64,000 nucleotides of DNA from assembly GCA_900316675.1 (NCBI GenBank), contig ONDR01000006.1, positions 1 through 64,000 on the forward strand, given 5' to 3'. Below are positions 32,241 through 41,635 of this stretch, piece after piece. The notes beneath the pieces were generated by a model, which worked only from the letters and a program-made list of their open reading frames with translations, was not told the DNA's origin and ran no database searches. The translations under genes and the position numbers were made by a program. The stretch's first letter is position 1. Each line of letters starts with the position of its first letter. Source of the stretch: an uncultured Bacteroidales bacterium. GTDB taxonomy: Bacteria > Bacteroidota > Bacteroidia > Bacteroidales > UBA932.

Positions 32241-34589
32241 ATGGACATAAGGATTTCTGAAGCTCTGAACGGCATAATTGCTTATGCCCGTGACGAGGCT
32301 ATGCGCACCGGAAGCTACGGCATTGGTTCCGATCACCTGCTGCTTGGCATAATCCGGCACAATGAGAATGAGGCCGCAATGGCCCTTAAGGCGCTGGAGG
32401 TTGATCTTCAGCAGCTTAAGTCGTTCATAGACAGCCGCGTTTTCACCAACGAGCACATCCCTTATTCAGAGCTTGAGAACATCACTTTCTCCAGAGCTGC
32501 CCAAAATGTACTAAGCCTTACAGTGCTGGAGGCCGGAAGGCTGCGCAGCCATGAGGCCGGTGCCATCCACCTGCTTCTTGCCCTGTGCAGGACATCCGGA
32601 AGCTACGGCCAGTCCTTCCTTCGCAGCGTAGGCGTAGATTACGGCCGCATCCTGTCCTGGATGGGAGAAAACGGCATGTTGCCGGAGGATCGTCCCGCTC
32701 CAAGGCCGCAGGGTGGGGAAGCGCCCAAGGGGGAGGCTCCCCAGTACAATCAGGAAGAAGCAGAAGAAGATCCAAAGAAAGATGCCTCTTCCGTTATGGA
32801 CGAATATGGCTACGACCTTACCAAAGCCGCCCGTGAGGGCAAGCTGGACCCTGTAGTCGGCCGTGACAAAGAGATTTCCCGCGTGGTGGAAATACTTGGC
32901 CGCCGCAAAAAGAACAATCCTATGCTGATTGGCGAGCCGGGCGTCGGCAAGAGTGCCATCGTAGAAGGTATCGCCCTAAGGATTGCGTCCGGGGAAATAT
33001 CGCCCCTGCTGGCAAAGAAGCGCATCGTGTCGCTGGACATTGCATCCGTAGTGGCCGGCACCAAGTTCCGCGGTGACTTTGAAAAACGCGTAAAGAACAT
33101 AATAGAGGCTGCAAAATCAGACCCTGACCTTATACTTTTCATTGACGAATTCCACACTATCGTAGGTGCCGGCGGAGCCCAGGGCAGTCTGGATGCTGCC
33201 AATATGTTCAAGCCTGCCCTTGCGCGAGGCGAAATCCAGTGCATTGGTGCCACTACGTCGGATGAATTCGTTAAGATAGTAGAGAAAGACGGTGCGCTTG
33301 ACCGTCGCTTCCAAAAGGTTACCGTAGAGGCCACTGACGTGCCTCAGACCATAGAAATCCTGCGCCGCATAAAAACCAGCTACGAGCAGTTCCACGGCGT
33401 GACCTATACCGACGAAGCCATAGAGGCCTGCGCCCGCATGACGGACCGGTATCTTTACGGCAGGACCATGCCTGACAAGGCTATCGACGCCATGGATGAG
33501 GCCGGTTCGATGGTGCGTCTTACTGCATCCGGCCGTTCCCGCAAGAATGTTGTCACCATGGAGGACATAGCTACCGTGGTGTCCAAAATGACTGGAATTC
33601 CGCTTAACCGCGTGGCGGAGAGCGAGGCCGGCAGGCTCTTGCGTATGGAGGACAGCCTCCGGTCCAAGATAGTGGGCCAGGACGCTGCTATAGCCACGAT
33701 TTCCGGCGCCATCAAGCGCAACCGCGCCGGCCTGAAAGACCCCAACCGTCCCATTGGCTCGTTCCTGTTCTTCGGCCCTACCGGCGTGGGTAAGACAAAG
33801 CTTGCCAAATGTCTGGCAGAGCTTCTTTTCGATTCCGAGGACAACCTGATCCGTATCGATATGAGCGAGTATCAGGAGCCTGCTTCACTGTCCCGTCTGG
33901 TGGGTTCGACCCCCGGTTATGTTGGCTATGGAGAGGGTGGCCAGCTTACAGAAAAGGTGCGTCGCAAACCCTATTGCGTGGTGCTTTTTGACGAGCTGGA
34001 AAAGGCTCATCCTCAGGTATTTAACATGCTTTTGCAGGTTCTTGACGATGCCCGTCTGACCGACGGCGAGGGCCGCACCGTAAGCTTCAAGAATACTATC
34101 ATCATAATGACTTCCAACGTGGGCAGCCGTGACCTTGAAGAGTATGGAAAGGGCATCGGTTTTGCCTCTTCTGCCAAGGATGTTGAAAAGAATCGTGAAA
34201 AGGTGCTGGAGAAGGCGATAAAGAATACTTTCCCGCCGGAATTCATGGGTCGTATAGACGAAAAGGTTTACTTCCGCGGCCTGGGCAAGTCAGAGATTGA
34301 GAAGATAGTTGACATAGAGATTGCCAGCCTGGCCGGCAGGGTAAAGGAGGCGGGTTTCGAGCTTCGCGTAACCCCTGCTGCAAAGCGTCTTGTTGCCGAT
34401 GCTGGCTTTGATCCGGCCTTTGGTGCGCGTCCGCTTAAGCGTGCTGTTACCAAGTTCATAGAAGATCCTGTCTCTGAGTTCATTATCGCAGAGAAAATGC
34501 TTCCTGCAAAGGCTCGCAAGGCTGCCGGCGGCGTTATTCGCGTGGGTGTATCAAAGGACAAGGAGAGCACTGTCGTTGCTTACGCTTGA
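32241..34589 (+). CDS. clpA: ATP-dependent Clp protease ATP-binding subunit (ClpA-like)
   Basis: 782-aa HSP100 unfoldase. It has a double Clp-N repeat (about 1-145), an acidic/proline linker (about 150-185), AAA-1 with GEPGVGKSA and DEFHTIVGAGGAQGS, and AAA-2 with GPTGVGKTK, VLFDELEKAHPQ and SNVGSRD, plus a C-terminal D2-small domain. The ClpP-binding loop reads YGKGIGF. There is no coiled-coil middle domain, so it is ClpA-like rather than ClpB or ClpC. It starts 6 bp after the nucleoside phosphorylase. Its last 39 bases overlap an antisense small ORF. Confidence 0.92.
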   Translation: MDIRISEALNGIIAYARDEAMRTGSYGIGSDHLLLGIIRHNENEAAMALKALEVDLQQLKSFIDSRVFTNEHIPYSELENITFSRAAQNVLSLTVLEAGRLRSHEAGAIHLLLALCRTSGSYGQSFLRSVGVDYGRILSWMGENGMLPEDRPAPRPQGGEAPKGEAPQYNQEEAEEDPKKDASSVMDEYGYDLTKAAREGKLDPVVGRDKEISRVVEILGRRKKNNPMLIGEPGVGKSAIVEGIALRIASGEISPLLAKKRIVSLDIASVVAGTKFRGDFEKRVKNIIEAAKSDPDLILFIDEFHTIVGAGGAQGSLDAANMFKPALARGEIQCIGATTSDEFVKIVEKDGALDRRFQKVTVEATDVPQTIEILRRIKTSYEQFHGVTYTDEAIEACARMTDRYLYGRTMPDKAIDAMDEAGSMVRLTASGRSRKNVVTMEDIATVVSKMTGIPLNRVAESEAGRLLRMEDSLRSKIVGQDAAIATISGAIKRNRAGLKDPNRPIGSFLFFGPTGVGKTKLAKCLAELLFDSEDNLIRIDMSEYQEPASLSRLVGSTPGYVGYGEGGQLTEKVRRKPYCVVLFDELEKAHPQVFNMLLQVLDDARLTDGEGRTVSFKNTIIIMTSNVGSRDLEEYGKGIGFASSAKDVEKNREKVLEKAIKNTFPPEFMGRIDEKVYFRGLGKSEIEKIVDIEIASLAGRVKEAGFELRVTPAAKRLVADAGFDPAFGARPLKRAVTKFIEDPVSEFIIAEKMLPAKARKAAGGVIRVGVSKDKESTVVAYA

Positions 34590-34694
34590 TACTTCAAGTC
34601 CAAGATCGTTGATCATTTCCAGAAGGGACTCCATTGAGGTTCCTTTTCCAAGTATGCTGCCAAGGTTGGCGCTGATGTTAAGATCTGTATTCAT
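34551..34694 (-). CDS. Small ORF, 47 aa, antisense to the clpA 3' end
   Basis: An open frame with ATG at 34694 and TGA at 34551-34553 reads MNTDLNISANLGSILGKGTS, followed by an amphipathic helix (SLLEMINDLGLEV) and a hydrophobic tail. A TATCTTTG promoter element lies 38 bases upstream and a purine-rich AAAGACAGAGAT just before the ATG. The helix resembles the last helix of XRE-type antitoxins (LLKxLNALGLEL), so it may be a free-standing small regulator or the remains of one. No family is recognised. Expression is unproven, but promoter, leader and start fit together. Confidence 0.5.
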   Translation of the reverse strand: MNTDLNISANLGSILGKGTSMESLLEMINDLGLEVSSVSNDSALLVL

Positions 34695-34731
34695 ATCTCT
34701 GTCTTTTTAAGGTTTCTTTCAATTTCTGGTG

Positions 34732-34739
34732 CAAAGATA
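34732..34739 (-). promoter_or_regulatory. -7 element upstream of the small ORF
   Basis: Minus strand TATCTTTG (34739-34732) matches TAnnTTTG; no TTTG at the usual -33 spacing. A start near 34727 gives a leader of about 33 bases. Confidence 0.5.
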
Positions 34740-34811
34740 CCCCGCTCTTGTGCCAAAGTGCTTCACAAGCTAAAATATCTTCAAATTATTTTCACTTTTT
34801 TTGAGGGTATC

Positions 34812-34942
34812 TTACAACACTACATCTATCCGGACAAATTAACTCCAAATATTTCAGGAGTCCGGATATTTTACAACACCATGTCCGTCCGGGCGACTTA
34901 ACCCCAAATTTTTCAGGAGCCCGGATGGGTATGGTGTTGTAA
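34812..34942. repeat. Tandem pair of related hairpin elements upstream of gyrA
   Basis: Two copies about 59 bp apart each start TTACAACAC. Copy A folds ATCCGGAC (34828-34835) with GTCCGGAT (34860-34867); copy B folds TCCGGGC (34888-34894) with GCCCGGA (34919-34925), a compensatory A-T to G-C change. Loops are nearly alike (TTAACTCCAAAT versus TTAACCCCAAAT, both then TTTCAGGA). Copy B is further closed by a perfect 12-bp outer stem TTACAACACCAT/ATGGTGTTGTAA (34871-34882, 34931-34942). Between clpA and gyrA; function unknown. Confidence 0.8.
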
Positions 34943-34996
34943 TAAGGTCTGGCAAAATTTGTTGTGAGAAATGAATGAATATTGTTACAGAATTTT

Positions 34997-35027
34997 ATTG
35001 TAGTTTAAGATATAATAGTTATCTTTG
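34997..35027 (+). promoter_or_regulatory. Promoter of gyrA
   Basis: ATTG (34997-35000), 19 bases, TATCTTTG (35020-35027). The start site would fall near 35032, about 45 bases before the ATG. Confidence 0.75.
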
Positions 35028-35076
35028 TATGTTTAAGCAAACATCAAAAAGTTTATATCTTTTTTGTAACTGAAAT

Positions 35077-37608
35077 ATGGATATTGAAGAGAAAAAAACC
35101 GGTATCATCGAGCAGGTCAATATAGACCAGGAAATGCGCAGCGCGTACATAGACTACTCTATGTCCGTAATTGTTTCCAGAGCGCTTCCGGATGCCCGTG
35201 ATGGTTTGAAGCCGGTTCAGAGGCGTGTGCTTTTTGGAATGGATGGCCTGGGTCTGAACTATTCCGGACAGACAAAGAAATCTGCCAGAATCGTGGGTGA
35301 AGTTTTGGGTAAATTCCATCCCCACGGTGACTCCAGCGTTTACGATGCAATGGCAAGGCTTGCCCAGCCCTGGAACCAGAGGTATCCGCTTGTCTTCGGA
35401 CAGGGTAACTTCGGTTCAATGGACGGTGACCCCGTTGCAGCCATGCGTTACACAGAGGCTAAGCTTGAAAAACTTACAGAAGAAGTTCTCGCAGACATAG
35501 ACAAGGATACAGTAGACTTCCAGCTCAACTTTGACGACACAATTGAGGAGCCTACCGTACTTCCCACAAAAGCTCCGCTCCTTCTGCTCAACGGTTCGTC
35601 CGGTATTGCCGTAGGTATGGCAACAAACATGGCTCCCCACAACCTGGGAGAGGTTTGCGACGCCATCTGCGCTTACATCGACAACCCGGAGATTGACGTA
35701 GAAGGCCTGATGCACTTCCTTAAGGGACCTGATTTCCCTACAGGAGGTATCATCCAGGGCACCCAGGGCATCCGCGACGCATATGAAACCGGCCGCGGCA
35801 GGGTAGTGGTAAGAGCCAAGACAGAAATCGAGGTTGCTGACAACGGCCGCGAAACCATCGTCGTAACTGAAATTCCCTACATGGTCAACAAGAAAGACAT
35901 GATAGAGAAGATCGGCCAGATGGTAGAGGACAAGAAAATTGAAGGCATTACCTATATCAACGACGAATCTTCACGTGAAGGAATCCGCGTTATCATCCGC
36001 GTAAAGCAGGGCTCCAATTCAAACGTTGTGCTTAACACCCTGTTCAAGTACACCGCACTGCAGTCCAGCTTCGCCATAAATAACGTAGCGCTGGTTAAGG
36101 GCCGTCCTATGACCATGAGTCTGAAGGATATGCTCAAAACCTTCGTTGACTTCCGCCACGAGGTAATCCTTCGCCGCACTAACTTCGACCTTGAAAAGGC
36201 AAAGAAGCGTGCCCACATCCTGGAAGGTCTGCTCAAGGCTATCGACGTAATCGACGAGATCATCCGCATAATCAGGGCATCTGACAGCGTAGACAGCGCA
36301 AAGGCAGAGCTCATGAGCACCTTCGGCTTCTCAGAGGCACAGGCAACCGCAATCGTTGAAATGCGTCTGCGTCAGCTCACCGGCTTGGAGCGCGAAAAGC
36401 TTCAGGCAGAGTATGACGAGCTTGAGAAATTCATCGCTTACTGCAATGAGGTTCTCGCCAACGAAAGCCTGCAGATGGAAATCATCAAGAACGAGACTCA
36501 GGAGCTCAAGGCAAAATACGTAGACAAGCGCCGCACAGAGATTACTCTCAGCGCAGATGAATTCAATCCTGAAGACTTCTACGCCGACGAAGACGTGGTT
36601 ATCACCATTTCTCACTTCGGCTACATCAAACGTACTCCTCTTGCAGAGTTCCGCACCCAGAACCGCGGCGGCGTAGGCATTAAGGGCAGCGCCACCAAGG
36701 ACGAGGACTTCATCGAGCACGTTTACGTTGCCAATATGCACAGCACCTTGTTCCTGTTCACAGAGCAGGGCCTTTTCTACGGAATCAAGGTTTACGAGAT
36801 TCCTGAGGGCTCCCGCACATCCAAGGGCCGTGCAATCCAGAACCTCCTTAACCTTTCTGCAGACAATAAGGTACAGGCATACCTGAACATCCCTACAATG
36901 AAGGACGAGGAATTCCTGGCCAGCCATTACATCGTACTCGCAACCAAGAAGGGAACCATCAAGAAGACCCTCCTGGAAAGGTACCGCAACTACCGTCGCA
37001 ACGGTGACGGCGTACGAGGCATCATCATCCGCGAAGACGATGAACTCATTGGCGCAGAGCTCACTGACGGCCGCGATCAGCTGCTTATAGCATCCCGCAA
37101 CGGCCGCTGCGTCCGCTTCAACGAGGAAGACGCAAGACCTCTTGGCAGAACCTCATCAGGCGTGCGTGGCATTAATCTTGATAGTGATGACGAGGTAGTA
37201 GGTATGATTAAGTTCTCTCCTGAGGCAGAAGATGTTGCAGACCGCACCGTACTGGTAGTCAGCGAACATGGCTTCGGAAAGCGTACAGGTGTTGATGAAT
37301 ATCGTATCACAGCCCGTGGCAGCAAGGGTGTTAAGACCATGAATGTTACAGATAAGACCGGTAAGGTCGTTACTATCAAGAATGTAACACAGGACAATGA
37401 CCTTATGATCATTAACCAGAGCGGTCTTACCATCAGGATGGCGGTAGCGGACATCCGCGAGGCCGGACGTGCAACCCAGGGAGTGAAGCTCATCAATATC
37501 AAAGAAGGCGACACCATAGCAGCAGTTTCTGTGGTAGCTGGCGCATCCGAAGAGAAAACCGCCGAAGAGGCAACTGAAACAACTGAACAAAACAACGAAA
37601 ACCAATAA
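35077..37608 (+). CDS. gyrA: DNA gyrase subunit A
   Basis: 843-aa GyrA. The breakage-reunion domain carries [40 protein letters not shown] and the active-site tyrosine Tyr125 in [11 protein letters not shown]. The C-terminal beta-pinwheel starts near residue 510 and includes the GyrA box [11 protein letters not shown]. The quinolone-resistance positions equivalent to E. coli Ser83 and Asp87 are Ser and Asp, the susceptible state. The end is acidic ([12 protein letters not shown]). gyrB is not in the window. The TPR gene follows after 4 bp. Confidence 0.97.
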   Translation: MDIEEKKTGIIEQVNIDQEMRSAYIDYSMSVIVSRALPDARDGLKPVQRRVLFGMDGLGLNYSGQTKKSARIVGEVLGKFHPHGDSSVYDAMARLAQPWNQRYPLVFGQGNFGSMDGDPVAAMRYTEAKLEKLTEEVLADIDKDTVDFQLNFDDTIEEPTVLPTKAPLLLLNGSSGIAVGMATNMAPHNLGEVCDAICAYIDNPEIDVEGLMHFLKGPDFPTGGIIQGTQGIRDAYETGRGRVVVRAKTEIEVADNGRETIVVTEIPYMVNKKDMIEKIGQMVEDKKIEGITYINDESSREGIRVIIRVKQGSNSNVVLNTLFKYTALQSSFAINNVALVKGRPMTMSLKDMLKTFVDFRHEVILRRTNFDLEKAKKRAHILEGLLKAIDVIDEIIRIIRASDSVDSAKAELMSTFGFSEAQATAIVEMRLRQLTGLEREKLQAEYDELEKFIAYCNEVLANESLQMEIIKNETQELKAKYVDKRRTEITLSADEFNPEDFYADEDVVITISHFGYIKRTPLAEFRTQNRGGVGIKGSATKDEDFIEHVYVANMHSTLFLFTEQGLFYGIKVYEIPEGSRTSKGRAIQNLLNLSADNKVQAYLNIPTMKDEEFLASHYIVLATKKGTIKKTLLERYRNYRRNGDGVRGIIIREDDELIGAELTDGRDQLLIASRNGRCVRFNEEDARPLGRTSSGVRGINLDSDDEVVGMIKFSPEAEDVADRTVLVVSEHGFGKRTGVDEYRITARGSKGVKTMNVTDKTGKVVTIKNVTQDNDLMIINQSGLTIRMAVADIREAGRATQGVKLINIKEGDTIAAVSVVAGASEEKTAEEATETTEQNNENQ

Positions 37609-37612
37609 AACT

Positions 37613-38911
37613 ATGAAAAAAATCTTTTTAGCACTGGCGCTCATCGCCACTGCACAGTTTGCATTCGCCCAGAAACCGGATGCAATTAAGAAAGACTTGG
37701 AAAAGGCTGAGGCCGCTGCACAGAACCCCAAGAAGGCAGAAAAGGCAGCAACCTGGCTTAAGCTTGCAGAGGTTTACCTCAAGGCATACGAAGCTCCCGC
37801 CGGAAACATCTGGGTTGGTGCAACTCAGCAGGACATGGCTCTTGTTATGAAAGAGAATCCTATTTCTCAGGAGCAGGTAGAGACCCTTGGTGTTCCTTAT
37901 CTCAAGCTCGTTTACTCAAACAAGAACGTTTATCTGAATGAGGCCGGTCAGATCGCAGCAATCGAGGTTACAGAGCCCCTTGTAGAGGGCGCACTCGAGA
38001 AAGCAACTGAGGCTTACAAGAAGGCATTCTCTCTTGAGCCTAAGAAGTCTCAGGAAATTGAGGTTGCTCTTCAGGGTATCGCCCAGAAGTACTGCAACGA
38101 GGCTAGCTCACTTTATACCCTCGGTCAGTTTGCAAACGCAAGCAAGGACTTTGAGAAGAGCGCAGACGTTTACGCAACTGCTCCTCTTTCAATGGTAGAT
38201 ACAAACTCTGTTTACAATGCAGCTCTTTGCGCAATGGCAGTTCCTGATTATGACAGGGCAGAGAAGTTCTACAAGAAGTGCTACGACCTTGGTTACTACT
38301 CAGAGAGCGGTGATGTATTCTCTCGTCTTGCTGACATCAGCATGCATGCAGGTGATACCGTTAAGGCTGCTTCTTACCTTGAGGAAGGCTTCACCAAGTT
38401 CCCTCAGAGCCAGGGTATCCTCATCGGCCTTATCAACTACTACATCGGTAAGGGTGACGGTACTGACAGACTCTTCGAGCTCATTGGCAAGGCAAAGGAG
38501 AACGAGCCTAACAATGCTTCTCTCTATTATGTAGAGGGTAACATCTACAACCAGCTCGGTGACTTCGACAAGGCAGTTGCTGCTTACGATGAGTGCTCAA
38601 AGATCAATCCTGACTACGAGTATGGCTTCATTGGTAAGGGTATCATGTATTACAACCGTGCCGTTGATATCCAGAACAAGGCTAACGAAGAGTACGACGA
38701 CGCCAAGTACAATGCTCTTGTTAAGGAATTTGAGGCTGCTCTTAAGGGTTGCATCGAGCCTTTCATGAAGGCCTTCGAGGTTACCAAGGACGAGAGCATC
38801 AAGCCTACAATCGCAGAGTATCTTAAGAACGCATTCTTCCGCTTCCGTGAGGAGAGCCCTGAGAACCAGGCTAACTACGAGAAGTTCGAGAAAATCGCAA
38901 GAGGCGAGTAA
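37613..38911 (+). CDS. Periplasmic tetratricopeptide repeat protein
   Basis: 432 aa with signal peptide MKKIFLALALIATAQFAFAQ and several TPR-like helical pairs, including CNEASSLYTLGQFANASKDFEKSADVY, AALCAMAVPDYDRAEKFYKKCYDLG, VEGNIYNQLGDFDKAVAAYDECSKINPDYEYG. Probably a periplasmic scaffold. It is 4 bp after gyrA, an arrangement that suggests co-transcription, and is followed by a strong bidirectional terminator. Confidence 0.88.
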   Translation: MKKIFLALALIATAQFAFAQKPDAIKKDLEKAEAAAQNPKKAEKAATWLKLAEVYLKAYEAPAGNIWVGATQQDMALVMKENPISQEQVETLGVPYLKLVYSNKNVYLNEAGQIAAIEVTEPLVEGALEKATEAYKKAFSLEPKKSQEIEVALQGIAQKYCNEASSLYTLGQFANASKDFEKSADVYATAPLSMVDTNSVYNAALCAMAVPDYDRAEKFYKKCYDLGYYSESGDVFSRLADISMHAGDTVKAASYLEEGFTKFPQSQGILIGLINYYIGKGDGTDRLFELIGKAKENEPNNASLYYVEGNIYNQLGDFDKAVAAYDECSKINPDYEYGFIGKGIMYYNRAVDIQNKANEEYDDAKYNALVKEFEAALKGCIEPFMKAFEVTKDESIKPTIAEYLKNAFFRFREESPENQANYEKFEKIARGE

Positions 38912-38928
38912 TCAACTCCAAATAAATG

Positions 38929-38964
38929 AAAAAGCTGATCCGTTACTTCGGGTCAGCTTTTTTT
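38929..38964. terminator. Bidirectional terminator between the TPR gene and phoH
   Basis: AAAAAGCTGATCCG pairs with CGGGTCAGCTTTTT over 14 bp (one G-U), loop TTACTT, flanked by A-run and T-run, so it can stop both convergent genes. It overlaps the stop codon of phoH. Confidence 0.93.
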
Positions 38965-39899
38965 CTGTGGTCGAATGCTTTGACTATCTTTCCTACAAGG
39001 GGGTGTCGTACTATGTCTTCGTTGCTGAAGAAGATGGTCGATATCCCCTTTATTTCTTTCAGCATGTCGATGCCTTTAAGCAGGCCGGAGTCCTCTTTGT
39101 TGGGAAGATCCACTTGACTGGCGTCGCCGGTGACGATGAACTTGGCGTCAGGTCCCATACGGGTAAGGAACATCTTAAGCTGTCCGATGTTGGTGTTCTG
39201 GGCCTCGTCCAGAATGACGCAGGCACGGTCCAGCGTGCGGCCTCTCATATAGGCCAGAGGGGCTATCTGAATGGTGCCATCGGCCATGAATTCCTGCAGT
39301 TTTTTACTTGGAATCATGTCTCCCAGGGCGTCGTACAGCGGCTGCAGATACGGGTCCAGCTTGTCCTTAAGGTCTCCGGGAAGGAAGCCAAGGCGTTCGC
39401 CTGCTTCTACAGCGGGACGGGTCAGTATGATTCGCTTTATCTCCCTGTTTTTCAGGGCCCTGACGGCCAGAGCGATGGCAATATATGTCTTACCGGTTCC
39501 GGCGGGTCCTACGGCAAAGATAAGGTCGCTGTCAAAATAGGCCTTAACCATTGCCTGCTGCGTTTTGTTGCGTGCGCGGATAGGCTTGCCGTCTGTTCCG
39601 TGAACAATTACGGCGTCCCCGTTGAGCTGGAATTTTTCTGCCGATGTTTCTCCGTCAAAAAGGCTTTCAATGTCGTAAACGGTAAGGTTCATTTTGCGTT
39701 TGCGAAGCTCCAGGAGCTCGGAAAACCGGATGTTGAATTCTTCTATCTGGGAAGTTTTGCCGTCAAGTATGAGTTCATTGCCGCGGGCTACTACCTTCAG
39801 CCCCGGAAAATAAGTGCAAAACTCTTCCAGAAGCTTGTTTCCGATGCCGAAAACCGATACTGGAGGAAGTCCTTCTTCAAGAGTGATTTTTTGCTTCAT
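38943..39899 (-). CDS. PhoH family ATPase
   Basis: 318-aa PhoH-like protein (YbeZ type): Walker A GPAGTGKTYIAIALAV, Walker B CVILDEAQNT and LTRPAVEAGERLGFLPGD, preceded by a KH-like N-terminal region. PhoH/YbeZ proteins bind RNA with the endoribonuclease YbeY and are linked to rRNA processing. CapA follows upstream on the same strand (gap 17 bp). Confidence 0.93.
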   Translation of the reverse strand: MKQKITLEEGLPPVSVFGIGNKLLEEFCTYFPGLKVVARGNELILDGKTSQIEEFNIRFSELLELRKRKMNLTVYDIESLFDGETSAEKFQLNGDAVIVHGTDGKPIRARNKTQQAMVKAYFDSDLIFAVGPAGTGKTYIAIALAVRALKNREIKRIILTRPAVEAGERLGFLPGDLKDKLDPYLQPLYDALGDMIPSKKLQEFMADGTIQIAPLAYMRGRTLDRACVILDEAQNTNIGQLKMFLTRMGPDAKFIVTGDASQVDLPNKEDSGLLKGIDMLKEIKGISTIFFSNEDIVRHPLVGKIVKAFDHRKKADPK

Positions 39900-39916
39900 A
39901 TGTTATTAACTGTCAA

Positions 39917-41050
39917 TTATTTACCAATTCCTGTGGCTTTTGCCACACGTTTAAGGGACTCTATCATATTGTCGTAGTCTGAGGGGTCTTTCCAGAGGTC
40001 CCTTTTGCCCTCATATTCCTTAATCACAACGGTCTTGTAGCTGTCTGTAAGTTTGCCCGGGAGCGTGCACCAAAGCCAGTCCAAGTGTATGCCCAAAAAC
40101 TTGACTTCTCCAAGGAAAGTCCTTGATAAAGAGATAGTTGCAGCAAGCTCAAGGCGAGTGTTGATAAGGCTCATATTGGAGACGGCGTTGCCCAGGGAAT
40201 AAACTACCGGCACTTTTCTGCCGTCTTTTGTCTTAACATAGGTGGTATCCTGAACTACGTGCGGATGCGAACCTACGACTACGTCCGCCCCTTCTTCTGC
40301 CAGCCATTTGGCCCATTCGCCCTGGCGGCTGTTGTGCTTTAGCACATACTCTTCTCCCCAGTGGGGAAGTGCAATGATAAAGTGCGCCCCGGCGGCCTTG
40401 GCCCTGGCCATCATTTCAGCTACGTCTTCCTTTTTCATCATATGCACCGTGCGGCCTTCTTCAGGGCCGCCGGTATTGAAGCCGTAGGTAAAGTTTACCA
40501 GTGCTATCTTAATGCCTTTCGCGTTGATAATAAGAGGGTTGATGGTGCTGTCGGCTACGGTTTTGTTGGCTGCGCCGGTAAAGCGGACGCCCTTCATTCC
40601 GGCATAGTAGTCCAGAGTTTTGTCAAGGCCCGGCGTGCCCCTGTCCATGATATGGTTGTTGGCGGCAAGAAAGACGTCGAAGCCCATGCTTGCTACGTAA
40701 TCTGCGTAGTCTGTCGGGGCAGAGAAAGACGGATATCCGGTATATGGTTTGCCGCCCAGGGGAAACTCCATGTTTGCCACTGAGACATCGGCGCTGCAAG
40801 CATAGCGGGACAAGTCTTCCAGAAACGGACCGTACTCTTTGTCCATCTGGGACTTATGCAGCATTACATCACCTATTACATAAACATTGACCGTATCTAC
40901 AGGCACAAGCGGAGGGAAAAGCCTGATCATCTTCTTGAACATGCTTTTATCCTTTACCTTCTCCTGTGAAAAGGCTTTATAAGGCCCGCAGAACAGTCCT
41001 CCAATCACAAATAACCCCAAAATGAGGGGTATGGCCCTTAGTTTGCTCAT
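39917..41050 (-). CDS. CapA family protein (poly-gamma-glutamate capsule type metallophosphatase)
   Basis: 377 aa from ATG 41050: an N-terminal hydrophobic anchor (PLILGLFVIGGLFCG) and a PGA_cap/CapA metallophosphatase fold with VIGDVMLHKSQ, VANMEFPLGG, AANNHIMDRG, LPHWGEEY and VVVGSHPHVVQD. The family name comes from Bacillus capsule export, but many members have unknown roles in cell-surface polymers. An upstream in-frame TTG at 41062 overlaps the -7 element, so ATG 41050 is used. Confidence 0.9.
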   Translation of the reverse strand: MSKLRAIPLILGLFVIGGLFCGPYKAFSQEKVKDKSMFKKMIRLFPPLVPVDTVNVYVIGDVMLHKSQMDKEYGPFLEDLSRYACSADVSVANMEFPLGGKPYTGYPSFSAPTDYADYVASMGFDVFLAANNHIMDRGTPGLDKTLDYYAGMKGVRFTGAANKTVADSTINPLIINAKGIKIALVNFTYGFNTGGPEEGRTVHMMKKEDVAEMMARAKAAGAHFIIALPHWGEEYVLKHNSRQGEWAKWLAEEGADVVVGSHPHVVQDTTYVKTKDGRKVPVVYSLGNAVSNMSLINTRLELAATISLSRTFLGEVKFLGIHLDWLWCTLPGKLTDSYKTVVIKEYEGKRDLWKDPSDYDNMIESLKRVAKATGIGK

Positions 41051-41059
41051 ATTATTATT

Positions 41060-41089
41060 CAAAGTTAGTAATTATTTTTATTAAATTTG
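41060..41089. promoter_or_regulatory. Divergent promoters of capA and the SPOR lipoprotein gene
   Basis: TAACTTTG on the minus strand (41067-41060) for CapA and TAAATTTG on the plus strand (41082-41089) for the SPOR gene. A minus-strand CTTG (41093-41090) lies 22 bases from the first, one base more than usual. Confidence 0.6.
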
Positions 41090-41120
41090 CAAGTTGAGGT
41101 ATTGTATGAACATGGAAAGT

Positions 41121-41633
41121 ATGAAAAAGATATTCCTGCTCCTGGCCATTGCCGGCATCGCCGCCTTCACGGGCTGCGACGCATTCCGCTCTCTTGCCGG
41201 AAAACCTACTTCTACAGAGATCGGCATCAAAAAGGCTGTCATCGACTCCCTTAATGTCGCTCATCAGAAGAGGATAGACTCGCTTAAAAGGATAGAAAAG
41301 TCTCTGGCAGACTCGCTGGCCGTCATGGATTCCCTGAAACAGGGCGGCGGAACCATACTTAATCCTTCGTCAATGGGTGGACTCTATACCACCAAACTGG
41401 ATTACAGGTATTACATTGTGATTGGCGCATTTACGCAACGTTCTTATGCAGAGCGCCTGCTTGTAAAAGCCCGCGACGCCGGTTACATTACCACCCTTAT
41501 CAGTTTCAGGAACGGCTACAATGCCGTAGGCCTGTCACAGACAGATCATCTGGAAAAAGCCTTCGCGGCGCTTAAGAAAATTAAAGAAGAACCCTTCTGC
41601 CCTAAGGATGTGTGGATTTTAGTAAATGAGTGA
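41121..41633 (+). CDS. SPOR-domain lipoprotein
   Basis: 170-aa lipoprotein: signal MKKIFLLLAIAGIAAFTGC, a coiled-coil-like linker with DSLKRIEKSLADSLAVMDSL, and a C-terminal SPOR-like domain (about 95-170: YRYYIVIGAFTQRSYAERLLVKARDAGY, then AFAALKKI). SPOR domains bind denuded peptidoglycan at the division site. In-frame ATGs at 41106 and 41112 are also possible. Gap to the next gene is 2 bp. Confidence 0.87.
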   Translation: MKKIFLLLAIAGIAAFTGCDAFRSLAGKPTSTEIGIKKAVIDSLNVAHQKRIDSLKRIEKSLADSLAVMDSLKQGGGTILNPSSMGGLYTTKLDYRYYIVIGAFTQRSYAERLLVKARDAGYITTLISFRNGYNAVGLSQTDHLEKAFAALKKIKEEPFCPKDVWILVNE

Positions 41634-41635
41634 TT

